NCBI GenBank assembly: GCA_964515395.1
Contig: CAZERC010000052.1
Coordinates: forward strand, 1-6,868
DNA from: UBA1876 sp964515395
Lineage (GTDB): Bacteria; Synergistota; Synergistia; Synergistales; Thermovirgaceae
Direction: 5' to 3'
Length of the DNA stretch: 6,868 nt
The position numbers and the translations under genes are program-made. Of this stretch, positions 6,442 through 6,868 are shown piece after piece (positions within the stretch are counted from its first letter, which is position 1; every line of letters begins with the position of its first letter). The notes under the pieces were generated by a model. That model was given only the letters and a program-made list of their open reading frames with translations. It had not been told where the DNA came from and made no database searches.

Positions 6442-6467
6442 CTCGTCTCAGCTCCTTGCTTCGATGG

Positions 6468-6496
6468 ACTATACCAGAAAAACTCCGAGGCAGCAA
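6468..6496 (-). promoter_or_regulatory. Promoter of the trp leader and trpB
   Basis: The minus strand carries TTGCTG (6491-6496) and TATAGT (6468-6473, 5 of 6 consensus) separated by exactly 17 bases. A TG one base before the -10 gives an extended -10 element (TGGTATAGT), which compensates for the weak -35. Transcription should start near 6461, about 20 bases before the leader peptide ATG. I see no E. coli-type TrpR operator. Confidence 0.7.
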
Positions 6497-6520
6497 TACT
6501 GTATGCCCGAATGGTTCGTT

Positions 6521-6868
6521 TCAGGAAAGCAGGATTCCTGCTCTATAAAAAGCGATGATGGCAAAAACTACAGCCGGGACCTTTTTGCTGAGGAAGGCCG
6601 CCGGAATGCCAACGGCCACCGCGCCCGCAGTGGTTGCCGTTTCGAGAAAAAGACCGGGGCGGATGTTTGTCAGACCTTTGCGTATGCAGGATGAGGAAGC
6701 GGAAAGCGACGTCGTAACAACAGCGACAAGGCTCGTCGCGACGGCTGTTTTCACCGGCAGGCCAAGTAAAAGCGTCAGAAGTGGTACGAGGGAAATACCT
6801 CCATCGAGGTCCGGCTTGCTGAACCGGGATTTGACCCGCTGGGTCTGCCGTACGGAGAGGTTCAGGTT
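6521..6868 (-). pseudogene. TauE/SafE (TSUP) family transporter fragment, lacking its second half
   Basis: The frame is open from the right edge to a TGA at 6521-6523, giving 115 visible residues. The segment GGISLVPLLTLLLGLPVKTA, then ATSLVAVVTTS, then GLTNIRPGLFLETATTAGA matches the first repeat of TauE/SafE sulfite/organoanion exporters as I know the family. Family members usually have two such repeats (about 250 residues). Here the protein stops soon after the first (end FYRAGILLS) and nothing resembling the second repeat follows. The residues before the conserved GG are polar (SVRQTQRVKSRFSKPDL) where a membrane helix is expected, so the N-terminal side also looks altered. I read it as a decayed or truncated gene, but a true half-size transporter subunit cannot be excluded because the rest lies outside the window. 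It ends about 25 bases before the trp promoter. A GTG at 6752-6754 could start an internal shorter frame but would lack the first helix. Confidence 0.6.

Larger units (their letters stand above)
6316..6461 (-). promoter_or_regulatory. Trp operon leader RNA with ribosome-mediated attenuator
   Basis: The leader runs from the predicted start near 6461 to the end of the first terminator. Segments on the minus strand are 1 = GGCGC (6385-6389), which overlaps the last Trp codon and the following Arg codon; 2 = GCGCC and CCGCAGC (6370-6379); 3 = GGGGCTGCGG (6342-6351); 4 = CCGCAGCCCC (6323-6332). Pair 1:2 is a 5-bp hairpin with a 5-base loop. Pair 2:3 is CCGCAGC with GCTGCGG, 7 bp with a 21-base loop. 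Pair 3:4 is the terminator. A ribosome stalled at the three Trp codons covers segment 1, so 2:3 can form and 3:4 cannot. With charged tRNA-Trp the ribosome reaches the stop, masks part of 2, and 3:4 stops transcription. This is the classical trp mechanism, inferred from base pairing. Confidence 0.9.

Noticed and set aside
6316..6461. T-box riboswitch upstream of trpB
   Set aside because: The conserved T-box antiterminator bulge sequence is absent, and the Trp-rich leader peptide with alternative pairings explains the region.

Overview
The window reads almost entirely on the minus strand. It looks like the chromosome of a moderately GC-rich anaerobic bacterium. The signs are a flavodiiron oxygen/NO reductase followed by a cysteine-rich ferredoxin-type protein, strong AAGGAGG ribosome binding sites and compact gene spacing. 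The protein style suggests Synergistota, with Clostridia or Desulfobacterota as alternatives. This is an impression from sequence style, not a demonstrated placement.

In transcription order, from high to low coordinates: (1) 6521-6868 holds a piece of a TauE/SafE-type membrane transporter that lacks its second half and looks broken. (2) 6269-6496 is a tryptophan regulatory leader. It has an extended -10 promoter, a 19-codon leader peptide with three consecutive Trp codons (WWW), mutually exclusive 1:2, 2:3 and 3:4 hairpins, a textbook terminator, and then a second complete terminator hairpin only about 15 bases further on. (3) 5023-6225 is trpB, the tryptophan synthase beta chain, with no trpA or other trp gene beside it. 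(4) 3934-4977 is a cation diffusion facilitator whose metal-site residues (N,D / D,D) match the manganese-exporter type. (5) 2777-3850 is an MscS-type mechanosensitive channel. (6) 1450-2712 is a 420-residue soluble protein I do not recognise. It ends in a perfect 15-bp terminator that overlaps its stop codon. (7) A sigma-70-type promoter with an overlapping imperfect dyad drives the flavodiiron protein (131-1327) and then a 4Fe-4S protein that runs off the left edge (1-97).

I see no terminator between trpB, the CDF gene, the mscS gene and the unknown gene, so all four could lie on one transcript under tryptophan attenuation. That would be an unusual combination of cargo. The most interesting element is the leader itself. 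Segment 4 of the classical attenuator can also pair with the 5' arm of the second terminator, so a single ribosome-stalling event could in principle disarm both terminators in a chain. There are no tRNAs, rRNAs, CRISPR arrays or insertion sequences that I can support. All intergenic stretches are under 300 bases.
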